28,172 bases of DNA, taken from Stenotrophomonas sp. GTDB taxonomy: Bacteria; Pseudomonadota; Gammaproteobacteria; Xanthomonadales; Xanthomonadaceae. The position numbers and the translations under genes were made by a program. Position 1 is the first letter of the stretch. The number at the start of each line of letters is the position of its first letter. Below, one piece after another: positions 7,366 through 15,294 of the stretch. The notes under the pieces are model-generated. The model saw only the letters and a list, made by a program, of their open reading frames with translations, was not told the origin of the DNA and searched no databases. The stretch spans positions 1 to 28,172 of the forward strand of contig QFOV01000013.1 of NCBI GenBank assembly GCA_003248565.1, given 5' to 3'.

Positions 7366-7443
7366 GCCAAAGCAGAAGCCCAAGCCCAAGCCAAAGCCAA
7401 AGCAGAAGCCAAAGCAGAAGCCAAAGCCAAAGCAGAAGCCAAA
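7366..7443. repeat. Hexanucleotide microsatellite (GCCAAA/GCAGAA/GCCCAA)n
   Basis: Thirteen consecutive 6-bp units of the pattern GC(C/A)(A/C/G)AA are seen, with a higher-order GCCAAA-GCAGAA alternation. Read rightward in one frame it would encode an Ala/Lys/Glu/Gln run open to a TAA at 7504. That frame has no ATG, GTG or TTG start between its upstream stop at 7276 and the repeat, so it is not called as a gene. The tract begins a few bases after the inverted repeat and ends about 75 bp before the YciI-like start, so repeat slippage could vary the promoter or leader spacing. Confidence 0.85.
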
Positions 7444-7517
7444 GCAAGTTCCAAGCGAAAGCAATCGCGCCAACTTCCGCTTCGGCGTGGTGTCATAGGC
7501 AGCTAAAGGAGAATGCA

Positions 7518-7775
7518 ATGAAGCTCTACCTGGTATTGGCCATGCGCAAGCCGTCGTTCGACGACGCGGTGATTGCGCCACACAAAGCCTTTCTCGATGT
7601 ACTCAGCGACAAGGATCAGCTTCACCTGACCGGCGGCTTCAGCGACGGCACCGGCGGCGCCTACGTGCTGAAGAATGTCGACACCCTCGGCGCTGCCAAA
7701 GCCATCGTCGCCAGCGACCCCCTGGCCATCCACGGCAGCTCCGAGCTGACCATCCATGAGTGGAATACCCGCTGA
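7518..7775 (+). CDS. YciI-like protein
   Basis: An 85-residue protein of the YCII-related, dimeric ferredoxin-like fold family, beginning MKLYLVLAMRKPSFDDAVIAPHKAFLDVL and containing LTGGFSDGTGGAYVLKNVDTLGAAKAIVASDPL, the usual 'GP..DG.GG..i....s.eeA.....DPf' pattern. The ATG at 7518 has a clear AAGGAGA ribosome-binding site. Its 3' end lies directly against proB, so the two are probably co-transcribed. The biochemical role of most YciI proteins is unknown; some act as small hydrolases or dehalogenase-like enzymes. Confidence 0.88.
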   Translation: MKLYLVLAMRKPSFDDAVIAPHKAFLDVLSDKDQLHLTGGFSDGTGGAYVLKNVDTLGAAKAIVASDPLAIHGSSELTIHEWNTR

Positions 7776-7779
7776 TCCC

Positions 7780-8928
7780 ATGATCCAGACATCGTTCTCG
7801 CCGTTCACCGAACAAGCGCTGCCGCAGTGGCGCCGCGCCGTCCTCAAGGTCGGCAGCAGCCTGCTGGCGGCCGATGGTGGTGGCTTGACCCCGCGCTTCG
7901 CGCTTGGACTGGCGCAGTTCGTGTCGGCCAATGTGCTGGCCGGGCGCGAAGTGGTGATCGTCTCTTCCGGCGCAGTGGCCGCTGGCCGTGCCATCGTGCC
8001 CAAGGCCGCCGAAGCCGGCGCGGCCATGGCGGCCAGGCAGGCTTTGGCTGCATTGGGCCAGGCGCAGTTGATCGGGCTGTGGCAGCGCTTCTTCGAGCGC
8101 CCGGTGGCGCAGGTGCTGCTCACCCATGACGACCTGCGCAACCGCCGCCGCTACCTCAATGCGCGCGCGACGCTCAACGAGCTGCTGGCGCTGGGCGCGC
8201 TGCCGGTCATCAACGAGAACGACACCGTGTCGGTGGATGAACTCAAGCTCGGCGACAACGACAATCTCGCCGCCATCGTTGCGGCGCTGGTCGATGCCGA
8301 TGCCTTGTTCATCGCAACCGACATCGACGGCCTCTACACCGCCGATCCGCGCAGCAATCCCGATGCAGAACCGATCAATGAGGTCACCGAGTTGACGCCG
8401 GAGGTCCTTGCCATGGCCGGCGGCAGTGGCAGTGCGGTCGGTACTGGAGGCATGCATACCAAGCTGCAGGCTGCTGCCAAAGCTGGAGCCGCGGGGATCG
8501 ACACCTTCCTGTTCAATGGCCGCAGCGGCGATGTCGTGCGCGGGCTGGCGCAGGGGAGGTTACATGGCACGCGCCTGCATGCCGGGCAGTCACGTATCGC
8601 CGCGCGCAAGTATTGGCTGAAGCACGCACCGCTTGAACCGGGCGCGATCCTGATCGACGCCGGCGCTGCACGTGCGCTGCGCGACAAGGGCGCCTCGCTG
8701 TTGCCCGGTGGCGTGGTGGGCGCGGAAGGTGAGTTCCGTCGTGGCGACATGGTGGAAGTGCGGTTGTTCGATCCGCACGGCCAGCAGCGCGTGGCACGTG
8801 GCGTCAGCCAGTATTCCGCCGTCGATATCCGCCGCATCAGCCAGCACCACACCAGCGAGATCGAATCCATCCTCGGCTACAACTACGGCGACAACGTGGT
8901 CCATCGTGACGACCTGGTGTTGCTGTGA
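7780..8928 (+). CDS. proB: Glutamate 5-kinase
   Basis: ProB phosphorylates glutamate to start proline synthesis. The amino-acid kinase domain (roughly residues 18-260) shows RRAVLKVGSSLLA, VIVSSGAVAAGRAI, LPVINENDTVSVDELKLGDNDNLAAIVAAL and GTGGMHTKLQAA. The C-terminal PUA domain (about 280-375) shows GAILIDAGAARALRDKGASLLPGGVVG and FRRGDMVEV. The start is uncertain: ATG 7780 lies just after the YciI stop and gives 382 residues, while ATG 7756 overlaps YciI by 20 bp and adds eight. Neither has a strong ribosome-binding site. The long form with PUA is the feedback-inhibited type in studied bacteria. Confidence 0.95.
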   Translation: MIQTSFSPFTEQALPQWRRAVLKVGSSLLAADGGGLTPRFALGLAQFVSANVLAGREVVIVSSGAVAAGRAIVPKAAEAGAAMAARQALAALGQAQLIGLWQRFFERPVAQVLLTHDDLRNRRRYLNARATLNELLALGALPVINENDTVSVDELKLGDNDNLAAIVAALVDADALFIATDIDGLYTADPRSNPDAEPINEVTELTPEVLAMAGGSGSAVGTGGMHTKLQAAAKAGAAGIDTFLFNGRSGDVVRGLAQGRLHGTRLHAGQSRIAARKYWLKHAPLEPGAILIDAGAARALRDKGASLLPGGVVGAEGEFRRGDMVEVRLFDPHGQQRVARGVSQYSAVDIRRISQHHTSEIESILGYNYGDNVVHRDDLVLL

Positions 8929-8958
8929 GTTTTCCTTTGATCATCGGCAGGACAGAAC

Positions 8959-10215
<1,257 letters not shown>

Positions 10216-10225
10216 GCCACTGCCG

Positions 10226-10326
10226 TAACCCGGGTAAGCGCAGCGCACCCGGGGGGTACGTAGCATTCGTTGACGCGTTGTTTCGATCGTTGCATTCCCC
10301 GAGTGCGCTGCGCTTACCCGGGCTAC
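10226..10326. repeat. Inverted pair of CCGGGTGCGCTGCGCTTACCCGG elements
   Basis: The element at 10226-10258 (ACCCGGGTAAGCGCAGCGCA..) faces a reverse-complement partner at 10297-10326 (GAGTGCGCTGCGCTTACCCG..GGCTAC). A third, solo copy lies at 21909-21940. This is a dispersed short repeat family in the gap between proA and the MFS gene. Confidence 0.75.
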
Positions 10327-10359
10327 AACGGTCGGGATCGCTCTTTGTTTTCTGCAGTA

Positions 10360-10457
10360 AGCGTAAGCCGCGCAGTCTCCGCAGCTTCAGCGTGCACAGA
10401 GTTTCAATGCTTCCAACACCGTCAGCTTCGCGGCTTACGCCGCTCCCACAACGACCG
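10360..10457. repeat. Degenerate REP doublet
   Basis: AAGCGTAAGCCGCG at about 10360 faces CAGCTTCGCGGCTTACGCCG..CTCCCACA at about 10426-10452. The two resemble decayed arms of the REP doublets at 22652-22751 and 24991-25094, of similar overall length. Nothing coding is apparent in this gap. Confidence 0.6.
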
Positions 10458-10488
10458 GTCAGCCCCGGTGCTGGTGCGCGAGCACGAA

Positions 10489-10516
10489 AAAGCCGCCGAA
10501 TCACTTCGGCGGCTTT
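10489..10516 (-). terminator. Intrinsic terminator of the MFS gene
   Basis: The perfect 12-bp stem AAAGCCGCCGAA / TTCGGCGGCTTT has a 4-base loop. Read leftward it is followed by TTTTTCG. It lies 18 bp beyond the stop of the leftward transporter gene. It could also stop transcription coming from proA. Confidence 0.85.
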
Positions 10517-10533
10517 CGTGTATCAGCAACAAC

Positions 10534-11745
10534 TCATTTCCAGTGATCTTCCAGCTGCTGCGGTTTGCAGGCAAACCACGCACCGGTCAGCAGTACGCCG
10601 GAACAGCAGGCGAGGAAGGCAAACGACCATGCCCAGCCATCGCTCATGCCATGCAGCCAGCCGAACAACAGCGGACCCAGGCTGGCCAGGCTGTAACCCA
10701 CACCCTGCATGAAGCCGGACAGCGCTGCCGAGCCGGCCTGGCTGCGGGTGCGCAGGTTGATCAAGGTCAGCCCCAGCGGGAAGGTTGATGGGCCAAGGCC
10801 AGCGATGACAGCCCATAGCAGCGGTGCGCTCATCGGCGCCCATAGCAGTCCGGCGAAAGCGATCATGTTCAATACGAACACCATCACCGCGATCGGGAAG
10901 GGGTTGCGCATGCGCACCGCCAATGCGGGCACCAGCAGCGAGGGCAGCAGGCCGATGGCCGAATACACCGCCACCATCACGCCGCCGAAGGATTCACTGG
11001 CACCGGCTTCCACCATTACCTTCGGCAACCAGGTGAATAGCGAGTAAGTGCCCAGCGAGGTCATGCCGAACATCAGTGCCATGCCCCAGCCGAGTTGCGT
11101 CTTCCAGACGCGACCAGCGGCGTGCTCGGTGCTGGTGGTGGTTGCTTCCGCGCGTGGGGCGCTGCGTGCCAGCAGGATCCAAGGCAGCAACGCGGCCAGC
11201 GACAGCAGTGACCACATCCCCAGCGAGATGCGCCAATCGAATTGATCAGCCACCGGCACCGCCAGCAGTGCCGGCACCATCGTGCCAGCCTGCAGCACGG
11301 TGATGTAGATCGTGCTCAGCGTGCCCACGCGGTCGGCGAAGTAGCGTTTCACCAGTGGTGGCACCACCACGTTGCCCATGCCCATGCCGGCCAGGGCGAT
11401 CGCCGAGCCCAGCAGCAGCATGCCGACGTTGCCGGAGAAGGCACGCAGCAGCAGGCCGATGGTGGCCAGCACCATGGTCAGCACGGCAGTGCGCTCCAGG
11501 CCGATGGCGCGGGTGATACGTGGCGTGGCCAGGCCAAACACGGCGAAGGCGGCGGTCGGCATCATGCCGAGCACACCGGTCATGGTGCTGCCGAAATCGA
11601 AGATGTGGCCAAGCCGGTCCAGCAGTGGCGTCAGCGAGGTGACCGCACTGCGCAGGTTGGCCGAGACCAGCACGATGGCGATGAATGCCAGCAGGCGGCC
11701 CTTGAGCAGGGGGTGCCGGGGAAGGGGCTGGGCGGACGTGGACAT
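10534..11745 (-). CDS. MFS transporter of the CynX/NimT type
   Basis: A 403-residue polytopic inner-membrane protein with about 12 hydrophobic segments. The first helix region reads LLAFIAIVLVSANLRSAVTSLTPLL, and the early loop signature NLRSAVTSLTPLLDRL is typical of the CynX (cyanate) / NimT (2-nitroimidazole) / YeaN subgroup of the major facilitator superfamily. GMGMGNVVVPPLVKRYFADRVGTLS and GLGPSTFPLGLTLINLRTRSQAGSAALSGFMQG are further family-like loops. The ATG at 11745 has GGAG eight bases upstream. It is flanked by terminators on both sides (10489 and 11793), so it is probably a single-gene transcript. No cyanate genes lie nearby, so the substrate is unknown. Confidence 0.9.
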   Translation of the reverse strand: MSTSAQPLPRHPLLKGRLLAFIAIVLVSANLRSAVTSLTPLLDRLGHIFDFGSTMTGVLGMMPTAAFAVFGLATPRITRAIGLERTAVLTMVLATIGLLLRAFSGNVGMLLLGSAIALAGMGMGNVVVPPLVKRYFADRVGTLSTIYITVLQAGTMVPALLAVPVADQFDWRISLGMWSLLSLAALLPWILLARSAPRAEATTTSTEHAAGRVWKTQLGWGMALMFGMTSLGTYSLFTWLPKVMVEAGASESFGGVMVAVYSAIGLLPSLLVPALAVRMRNPFPIAVMVFVLNMIAFAGLLWAPMSAPLLWAVIAGLGPSTFPLGLTLINLRTRSQAGSAALSGFMQGVGYSLASLGPLLFGWLHGMSDGWAWSFAFLACCSGVLLTGAWFACKPQQLEDHWK

Positions 11746-11792
11746 TGCTTACTCCGACGCGGTGGGTGGCGTCGTTTGAAACCCACCAAAAA

Positions 11793-11819
11793 CAAAAGCC
11801 GACCAGAGGCCGGCTTTTG
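11793..11819 (-). terminator. Terminator of the first tRNA-Pro gene
   Basis: CAAAAGCCG..CGGCTTTTG forms a stem just downstream of the tRNA 3' end. Read leftward it continues into TTTTTGG. It separates the tRNA from the MFS gene. Confidence 0.75.
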
Positions 11820-11825
11820 TCAAAT

Positions 11826-11902
<77 letters not shown>

Positions 11903-11914
11903 AAGGAGCCGCCT

Positions 11915-11943
11915 ATGATAGCGGTGAACCTCGTGCCCTGCAA
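11915..11943 (-). promoter_or_regulatory. Sigma-70 promoter of tRNA-Pro copy 1
   Basis: On the minus strand, TTGCAG (11943-11938) and TATCAT (11920-11915) are separated by 17 bp. The -10 element lies 13 bp before the mature tRNA 5' end. It is a good match to a sigma-70 promoter. Confidence 0.7.
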
Positions 11944-12018
11944 GTTCTTTTGTTCAGCCAGCGCTGCCTGCAAGGCGTGGTGCGTTGGCTGCCGGTAATC
12001 ATGTACCGGCGAATAAAA

Positions 12019-12049
12019 AGCCTGGACAACGTTGCCGTTGTTCCAGGCT
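12019..12049 (-). terminator. Terminator of the second tRNA-Pro gene
   Basis: AGCCTGGACAACG pairs with CGTTGTTCCAGGCT with one bulged base. Read leftward the stem is followed by TTTTATT. It lies 14 bp after the tRNA 3' end. Confidence 0.8.
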
Positions 12050-12062
12050 AGTTTCGACCCTT

Positions 12063-12139
<77 letters not shown>

Positions 12140-12153
12140 CGAAGGGAGCCGGA

Positions 12154-12182
12154 AAGATACGCTCAGTCCGGCGTTTTGGCAA
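12154..12182 (-). promoter_or_regulatory. Sigma-70 promoter of tRNA-Pro copy 2
   Basis: On the minus strand, TTGCCA (12182-12177) and TATCTT (12159-12154) are separated by 17 bp. The -35 box begins only 17 bp after the cydX stop codon, leaving no room for a normal cyd terminator. Confidence 0.7.
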
Positions 12183-12199
12183 TACCTTCACGCAGTTTT

Positions 12200-12310
12200 T
12201 CAGCGCTTTGCATCGATCTTGTTTGCTTCGCGCGCTTCAAACCACATGCCGTTGAGGATGGCGACCGTCGCAGCGAGGCCAGCACCCAGAATCCAAGCGA
12301 AGTACCACAT
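12200..12310 (-). CDS. cydX: Cytochrome bd oxidase small subunit CydX
   Basis: This 36-residue protein begins MWYFAWILGAGLAATVAILN, followed by GMWFEAREANK. It is a single transmembrane helix with the MWYFAWILG start and the E-rich post-helix segment that define CydX/YbgT. CydX binds the CydAB complex and stabilises its haems. An AAGGAGA ribosome-binding site (12317-12323) precedes the ATG by six bases, and the gene lies 30 bp after cydB on the same strand. It is too short for standard length cut-offs. The match to the family is clear. Confidence 0.95.
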   Translation of the reverse strand: MWYFAWILGAGLAATVAILNGMWFEAREANKIDAKR

Positions 12311-12340
12311 GAGTTGTCTCCTTGGTGTTGTCGTTGCGGA

Positions 12341-13492
12341 TCAGTAGGCGTTCGGGTTTTCACCCATTTCTTCCAGCGTGGTCTTGCCCTTCAGTACGCG
12401 GTACACCCAGGTGGTGTAGGCGATGATGATCGGCAGGAAGATCACGGTGGCCAGCAGCATCACCCACAGGGTCAGGTGGCTGGAGGAGCCGTCCCACACC
12501 GTCAGGCTGGAGCCTGGCTGGGTGGAGGAGGGCAGCAGGAACGGGAAGATCGCAAAGCCAACGGTGAAGATGATGCCGGCAATGGAGGCACCGGAGGCAA
12601 TGAAGGCCAGGCCGCCACGACGCTTGCGCAACAACACCGCACTGGCCAGTGCACCCAGCAGGCCCACCACCGGCGCCAGGATCGTGGCCGGCATGGTGCT
12701 GTAGTTGTGCAGCCAGCCACCGGCCTGCGAGAACTCAGCCGTCTTCAACAGCGGGTTGCTGGCACCGTCGGTAACCACCTGCGAGGTGATCTGGTAACCC
12801 GGCAGGCCGAAGGCAACCCAGGCACCGGCAAGGGCGAACAGTACGAACGAGGCGATGGCTGCGATGCTGCCGATCTTTGCCGAACGCTCAGCGACCGGGC
12901 CGCTGGTCTTGAGCACCAGCATGGCTGCACCGTGCGACACCAGCATCGCCACACTGACCAGGCCAGCCAGCAGGGCAAACGGGGTCAACAGGCCGAGCAG
13001 GTTGCCGGTATAGAACACGCGCTGGGTGTCATCGAAGTGGTACGGCACGCCAAGCAGCACGTTGCCAACCGCCACGCCCATGATCAGCGCCGGGATGAAG
13101 CCGCCGATGAACAGCGCCTTGTCCCAGTTGTTGCGCCAGCGCTGGCTAGGCATCTTGCCGCGGTACTTGAAGCCGACCGGGCGCAGGATCAGGGCGAACA
13201 GGATCAGGAACATCGCCAGGTAGAAGCCGGAGAAGCTCACCGCATACAGCGGCGGCCAGGCGGCGAAGATCGCGCCGCCACCGAGCACCAGCCACACCTG
13301 GTTGCCTTCCCATACCGGGCCGATGGTGTTGATCACCAGGCGGCGCTCTTCATCGGTCTTGGCCACGAACGGCAGCAAGGTGCCAACGCCCAGGTCGAAA
13401 CCGTCCATCACCGCGAAGCCGATCAGCAGCACGCCAAGCAGCAGCCACCAGATCACGCGTAGCGTCGTGTAGTCCAGAAGAATGAATTCCAT
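12341..13492 (-). CDS. cydB: Cytochrome bd ubiquinol oxidase subunit II
   Basis: This 383-residue integral membrane subunit of the high-affinity quinol oxidase has many hydrophobic helices. Family blocks are WWLLLGVLLIGFAVMDGFDLGVG near the N-terminus, NTIGPVWEGNQVWLVLGGGAIFAAWP, and WDGSSSHLTLWVMLLATVIFLPIIIAYT near the C-terminus. CydB is the structural partner of CydA. An AGGAGA ribosome-binding site lies within the 15-bp gap to cydA. It ends just upstream of cydX, giving the operon cydA-cydB-cydX. Confidence 0.97.
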   Translation of the reverse strand: MEFILLDYTTLRVIWWLLLGVLLIGFAVMDGFDLGVGTLLPFVAKTDEERRLVINTIGPVWEGNQVWLVLGGGAIFAAWPPLYAVSFSGFYLAMFLILFALILRPVGFKYRGKMPSQRWRNNWDKALFIGGFIPALIMGVAVGNVLLGVPYHFDDTQRVFYTGNLLGLLTPFALLAGLVSVAMLVSHGAAMLVLKTSGPVAERSAKIGSIAAIASFVLFALAGAWVAFGLPGYQITSQVVTDGASNPLLKTAEFSQAGGWLHNYSTMPATILAPVVGLLGALASAVLLRKRRGGLAFIASGASIAGIIFTVGFAIFPFLLPSSTQPGSSLTVWDGSSSHLTLWVMLLATVIFLPIIIAYTTWVYRVLKGKTTLEEMGENPNAY

Positions 13493-13507
13493 GTGTGTTC
13501 TCCTGCC

Positions 13508-15094
13508 TTATGCCTGGCCGTTGCCGGCGGCATTGGCGTGGTTGTTTGCGACGGCCGACTGCTGCAGCGAGGGCAGGATGTCGTCCGGGCCCTTGCGGAT
13601 GGCCTTGAGCATCAGCTTGACTTCGATGACCAGCAGCACCGTGTACAGCGCGGTGAAGCCGACCAGCGTTGCCAGGATTTCGTAGACGGCCAGGCCCGAA
13701 GCGGCATAGAACGTCGGCAGCACACCATCAACAGCCCACGGCTGGCGGCCGTACTCGGCGATGAACCAACCACATTCGATGGCGATCCACGGTGCCGGCA
13801 GCGACCACAGGGCAACCCGCAGGAAGGTGCGCTTGTCCTCGAAGTTGTTGCGGCAGGAGTAGTAGAAGGCCAGGGCGAAGAAACCAATCATGTAGATGCC
13901 GAGGCCGACCATGACGCGGAAGGTCCAGAACAGCGGGCCTACCGTCGGCACCGTATCCAGCGCAGCCTGTGCAATCTGCTCGGGGGTGGCGTTCTCGATG
14001 TCGTCGCGGTAACGCTTCAGCAACAGGCCGTGGCCCAGATCCTGCCAATGACGGTCAAAGACCTCGCGGGCTTCAACGTCGTTCTTGTCTGCGCGGATGC
14101 GTTCCAGTGCGGCGTAGGCGATCTGGCCACCCTTGACGCGACCTTCGGCCTGCTTGACCAGGTCCAGGATGCCCGGGATCTCCTCATCCAGCGAACGGGT
14201 GGCGATCAGGCCCATCACGTACGGGATCTGCACTTCGAAGTCATTGCGCTGTTCCTGCTGGTTCGGGATGCCGAATGCAGTGAACGGAGCCGGAGCCGGA
14301 TGGGTATGCCACATGCCTTCGATGGCAGCCAGCTTCATCTTCTGGTTTTCGGCCGTGGCGTAACCGGACTCATCACCCAGCACGGCAACCGAGATGGACG
14401 CCAGCAGGCCGAACGCCGAAGCCACTGCGAACGAGCGGCGGGCGATGTCACGGTGCTTGCCGCGCAGCATGAAGAAGGCCGAGATCGACATCACGAACAT
14501 CGCGCCGGCCACATAACCGGCCGAGACGGTGTGCACGAACTTGGCCTGGGCTACCGGGTTCAGCAGCACGGCGGCGAAGTCCACCACTTCCATGCGCATC
14601 GTTTCCGGGTTGAACACCGCACCCACCGGGTACTGCATCCAGCCGTTGGCGATCAGGATCCACAGTGCCGACAGATTGGTGCCCAGTGCCATCAACCAGG
14701 TCACGGTCAGATGCTGCACCTTGGACAGGCGGCCCCAGCCGAAGAAGAACAGACCGATGAAGGTCGCTTCCAGGAAGAACGCCATCAGGCCTTCGATGGC
14801 CAGCGGTGCGCCGAAGATGTCACCCACATAGTGGCTGTAGTAGGACCAGTTCATGCCGAACTGGAACTCCATCACGATGCCGGTACCCACACCCATGGCG
14901 AAGTTGATGCCGAACAGCACGCCCCAGAACAGGGTCATCCGGCGCCAGACATCCTTGCCGGTCATCACATAGACGCTCTCCATGATCGCGATCATGAAAG
15001 AGAGCCCCAGCGTGAGCGGGACGAAAATGAAGTGATACATCGCGGTCAGCGCGAACTGTAGACGTGACAGTTCTACGACTGTTGAGTCGATCAT
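13508..15094 (-). CDS. cydA: Cytochrome bd ubiquinol oxidase subunit I
   Basis: CydA carries the quinol site and haems b558, b595 and d, and reduces oxygen to water without pumping protons. At 528 residues the protein aligns with E. coli CydA with an offset of two. It has His21 and His188 (KFVHTVSAGY), Met395 (FWTFRVMVG) as haem ligands, and Glu101/Glu109 in IEGLMAFFLEA. The GDESGYATAENQKMKLAAIEGMW block is the Q-loop start, and the region up to residue ~390 is long, so this is the long Q-loop, E. coli-like type rather than the short cyanide-insensitive CioA type. It heads the leftward operon, with a perfect FNR-type box centred about 97 bp upstream. Confidence 0.97.
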   Translation of the reverse strand: MIDSTVVELSRLQFALTAMYHFIFVPLTLGLSFMIAIMESVYVMTGKDVWRRMTLFWGVLFGINFAMGVGTGIVMEFQFGMNWSYYSHYVGDIFGAPLAIEGLMAFFLEATFIGLFFFGWGRLSKVQHLTVTWLMALGTNLSALWILIANGWMQYPVGAVFNPETMRMEVVDFAAVLLNPVAQAKFVHTVSAGYVAGAMFVMSISAFFMLRGKHRDIARRSFAVASAFGLLASISVAVLGDESGYATAENQKMKLAAIEGMWHTHPAPAPFTAFGIPNQQEQRNDFEVQIPYVMGLIATRSLDEEIPGILDLVKQAEGRVKGGQIAYAALERIRADKNDVEAREVFDRHWQDLGHGLLLKRYRDDIENATPEQIAQAALDTVPTVGPLFWTFRVMVGLGIYMIGFFALAFYYSCRNNFEDKRTFLRVALWSLPAPWIAIECGWFIAEYGRQPWAVDGVLPTFYAASGLAVYEILATLVGFTALYTVLLVIEVKLMLKAIRKGPDDILPSLQQSAVANNHANAAGNGQA

Positions 15095-15184
15095 GGCCTG
15101 GCTACCTCGTGGGAATTGGGCGTCATGGAGTGGCTGGGAGGGGTTCTATGGCAGCGATACTCCCCGTTCAGGCCTGCCAATGCC

Positions 15185-15198
15185 TTGATCTGGATCAA
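15185..15198. promoter_or_regulatory. FNR/ANR-type box between cydA and cydD
   Basis: TTGATCTGGATCAA is a perfect match to the FNR consensus TTGAT-N4-ATCAA and is palindromic in its two half-sites. It lies near the middle of the 200-bp divergent region, about 97 bp from the cydA start and 103 bp from the cydD start. Leftward, a weak TATCGC -10 candidate sits roughly where a class II arrangement would place it. Rightward, a TACAAT -10 candidate lies at 15257-15262, without a good -35. Oxygen control is an inference from the site and the gene functions. Confidence 0.75.
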
Positions 15199-15294
15199 TG
15201 TGGGCTGGCTGTCCAACGCCGATCGTGCAGGGCCGGCAGGCTGGGTACGGCTTGCTTACAATCACGTAGATCTCCTTCACCTGAGTTGTCAGTC

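Noticed and set aside
7279..7506. Possible Ala/Lys-rich small protein from the hexanucleotide tract, or its minus-strand Gly/Phe/Cys counterpart
   Set aside because: The plus frame has no start codon after its upstream stop. The minus frame starts inside the YciI-like gene and is mostly repeat. A microsatellite explains both.
13493..15061. 522-codon plus-strand frame opposite cydA
   Set aside because: The opposite strand encodes CydA with all haem ligands. This frame is a compositional shadow.
15064..15294. N-terminal extension of cydD overlapping cydA and the FNR-type box
   Set aside because: The added residues have no resemblance to CydD and cover the divergent promoter region.
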